The notes beneath the pieces were generated by a model. It was not told where the DNA came from and ran no database searches. It saw only the letters and a list, made by a program, of their open reading frames with translations. A DNA stretch of 56,806 bases. It comes from Novosphingobium sp. 17-62-19 (GTDB taxonomy: Bacteria; Pseudomonadota; Alphaproteobacteria; Sphingomonadales; Sphingomonadaceae). The DNA lies in the NCBI RefSeq assembly GCF_002256775.1, contig NZ_NCII01000049.1, positions 1 through 56,806 of the forward strand, in the 5' to 3' direction. Shown here piece by piece: positions 55,467 through 56,806 of the stretch. The first letter of the stretch is position 1. Each line of letters opens with the position of its first letter. Position numbers and translations under genes: made by a program.

Positions 55467-55784
55467 ATGATCGATTCGCTTGCCGACCTGTTGACCATCG
55501 AAAACGTCGTGACAGCGCTCCTCGCACTGAACGCCACGACCTTTGTCTCATTCGGGATCGACAAGTGGAAAGCCCGCACTGGGCGTTGGCGCGTCAGCGA
55601 AGGAACCTTGCTGCAACTGGCGTTACTGGGCGGCACGCCGGGTGCCTATCTTGGCCGCCGCGTGTTCCGCCACAAGACCCGCAAGCAGCCGTTCGTGCGC
55701 TATCTGCACACAATCGCGTTTCTTCAGATCATCGCGATCGTCTGCTGGAACGCATGGGATCTGATGCAACAGTTCTGGAAGTGA
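55467..55784 (+). CDS. DUF1294 membrane protein
   Basis: A 105-residue protein with a TM helix at about residues 10-30 and another at about 82-98. The family signature is FVSFGIDKWKARTGRWRVSEGTLLQLALLGGTPGAYLG followed by RHKTRKQPF. Function unknown; some relatives are fused to cold-shock domains. Its stop is three bases from the stop of the convergent 60-residue gene. Confidence 0.9.
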   Translation: MIDSLADLLTIENVVTALLALNATTFVSFGIDKWKARTGRWRVSEGTLLQLALLGGTPGAYLGRRVFRHKTRKQPFVRYLHTIAFLQIIAIVCWNAWDLMQQFWK

Positions 55785-55787
55785 CGA

Positions 55788-55970
55788 TCAGCGCAGCTTG
55801 GCGATGCTAAGGCTGTCGTTCTTCGCGCGCAACTTCACCGATTCCTCGCTGCGGGTAAGCGCCTTGGCAATGGCTTTGAGCGCCATGCCTTTTTTCGCCA
55901 AAGTATGCAGCTTCTGGATTTCATCGGCAGTCCACGCCTGCTTGTGGCGTTCAAAGCGTTCGGCGGCCAT
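55788..55970 (-). CDS. Small SANT/HTH-like protein coupled to ubiG
   Basis: A 60-residue basic protein: MAAERFERHKQAWTADEIQK, then LHTLAKKGMALKAIAKALTR and SEESVKLRAKNDSLSIAKLR. The W-T-x-x-E-x-x-K-L start and the second and third helices look like a Myb/SANT or GcrA-type helix-turn-helix. It lies three bases after the ubiG stop, so it is co-transcribed. I recall unnamed relatives in sphingomonads. DNA binding is inference. Confidence 0.7.
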   Translation of the reverse strand: MAAERFERHKQAWTADEIQKLHTLAKKGMALKAIAKALTRSEESVKLRAKNDSLSIAKLR

Positions 55971-55973
55971 GGT

Positions 55974-56726
55974 TCAATCCTCTCTGGTCACGGTAACGAT
56001 GTAATTCAGCGCCAGATCGTCGGACAGATGCAGGCCGCGCGATACGCTCCATGCGATGCCCATCGGATTGCCCATCTTCAGGCCTGCCGCAACAAGCAGA
56101 TCGTGCAGTTCCACCGGCGTGATGAAATCGTCCCAGTGGTGTGTGCCTTTGGGCACCATGCCCAGCCCTTCTGCCCCCTCAACCAGTAACAGACGCGAGC
56201 GAGTTGTACGGTTGGGGGTGGACAGGATCATCAGCCCGCCGGGTGCCAGCGCGGCCTCAAGCGCAGCGATGAAGGCAGGCTTGTCCGCCACATGCTCGAT
56301 CACTTCCATTGAGGTGACCAGATCGAACCCGGCAAGGCCCAACTGGCCGACATCGCCGCAGCGGTAGTCGATCGACAGGCCCGAACCCTCGGCGTGGAGG
56401 CGCGCGGCGGCGATATTTTCCTCTGCCGCATCTACACCGCTGACCACTGCACCAAGCCGCGCCAGCGGCTCGCACAGCAGCCCTGCCCCGCAGCCGACAT
56501 CAAGCGCCTTGCGACCCGCCAGCGGCTTTACCCCGCGCGAATCGCTGCCGAAGTGCGCGTCAATCGCATCGCGGATGAAGCCTAGCCGCACCGGGTTCAG
56601 CTTGTGCAGCATGGCTGACGAACCCTTGGGATTCCACCAGTCCGCCGCCAGCTTGCCGAAGTGGGCCGCTTCGGATTCCCTTATGGTCTTTGGCCGAATG
56701 GTATGCGCAGAGGTTGCATTGCTCAT
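55974..56726 (-). CDS. ubiG: Ubiquinone biosynthesis O-methyltransferase
   Basis: A 250-residue SAM-dependent methyltransferase that does both O-methylations in ubiquinone synthesis. Conserved segments are HFGKLAADWWNPKG, LNPVRLGFI, the SAM loop ALDVGCGAGLLCEPLARLGA, VTSMEVIEHVADKPAFI and GTHHWDDFITP. The remaining 80 bases to the window edge have no gene; GGGAGCAA at the very end could be the Shine-Dalgarno sequence of a divergent gene just outside. Confidence 0.95.
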   Translation of the reverse strand: MSNATSAHTIRPKTIRESEAAHFGKLAADWWNPKGSSAMLHKLNPVRLGFIRDAIDAHFGSDSRGVKPLAGRKALDVGCGAGLLCEPLARLGAVVSGVDAAEENIAAARLHAEGSGLSIDYRCGDVGQLGLAGFDLVTSMEVIEHVADKPAFIAALEAALAPGGLMILSTPNRTTRSRLLLVEGAEGLGMVPKGTHHWDDFITPVELHDLLVAAGLKMGNPMGIAWSVSRGLHLSDDLALNYIVTVTRED

Positions 56727-56806
56727 AACCCGTCCCTAAAGCGCCCGCGCCGCATGGTCCACTGGCCTTGCGGGAAAGATTCTTTCGTAGACCAAGCTGG
56801 GAGCAA

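Overview
The window is a GC-rich alphaproteobacterial chromosome segment, most like a Sphingomonadales member (Novosphingobium or Sphingomonas type). The evidence is two FecA/CirA-like TonB-dependent receptors, a pyruvate kinase-DUF1244-GapR block, MmcB with a GTTC-N7-GTTC LexA box, a PEP-CTERM protein, a TMEM165/GDT1 transporter behind a yybP-ykoY element, and palindromic intergenic repeats of a kind common in sphingomonads. The species is an inference; no rRNA gene is present. Most of the segment is housekeeping.

Layout. 1-1453: electron transfer flavoprotein genes, etfA running off the left edge and etfB lacking its 5' end. 1503-7407: an accessory block with a TonB receptor, a sugar isomerase-like TIM barrel, a Gfo/Idh/MocA dehydrogenase and a divergent TetR regulator, probably for uptake and oxidation of a sugar or polyol. 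7411-13864: galU, murA, then a coupled run pabBC-aminotransferase-rluA-arfB. 13967-18379: HerA-like ATPase and a secreted M1 aminopeptidase, convergent across a palindromic repeat. 18489-21875: EF-hand protein, response regulator and histidine kinase, plus a VOC protein. 21936-26220: Xaa-Pro aminopeptidase, oligopeptidase B and a thioesterase. 26217-33167: a 7TM diguanylate cyclase, FtsK, a ThiE/TenI-like protein, YggS and a second diguanylate cyclase. 33219-37781: second TonB receptor, pyruvate kinase, DUF1244 and a gapR gene with an internal deletion.

37872-44416: SDR dehydrogenase, UPF0145, a CPBP protease, yebC-ruvC, a Ser/Gly-rich PEP-CTERM protein and ruvB-ruvA. 44477-45669: the scar of an integrated element, in which a DUF559 fragment is fused to a decayed serine recombinase whose tail is encoded antisense through a tRNA-Arg(CCG) gene. 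45881-50434: a small conserved protein, SOS-type mmcB, the Mn transporter gene with its riboswitch, a porin, DUF1289 and an M20 peptidase. 50762-56726: rhlE, a lipoprotein, nth, dapB, a sirtuin, a thioesterase, DUF1294, a 60-residue protein and ubiG.

The items most worth a second look are the recombinase remnant at tRNA-Arg, the Mn2+ riboswitch with a visible alternative pairing, the broken gapR and etfB genes, the Ser/Gly repeat PEP-CTERM protein, the EF-hand/two-component operon and the apparent CTG start of ruvC. I saw no CRISPR array, no complete mobile element, no prophage and no recognisable defence cluster. Reading frames were followed by eye; no database search was run.
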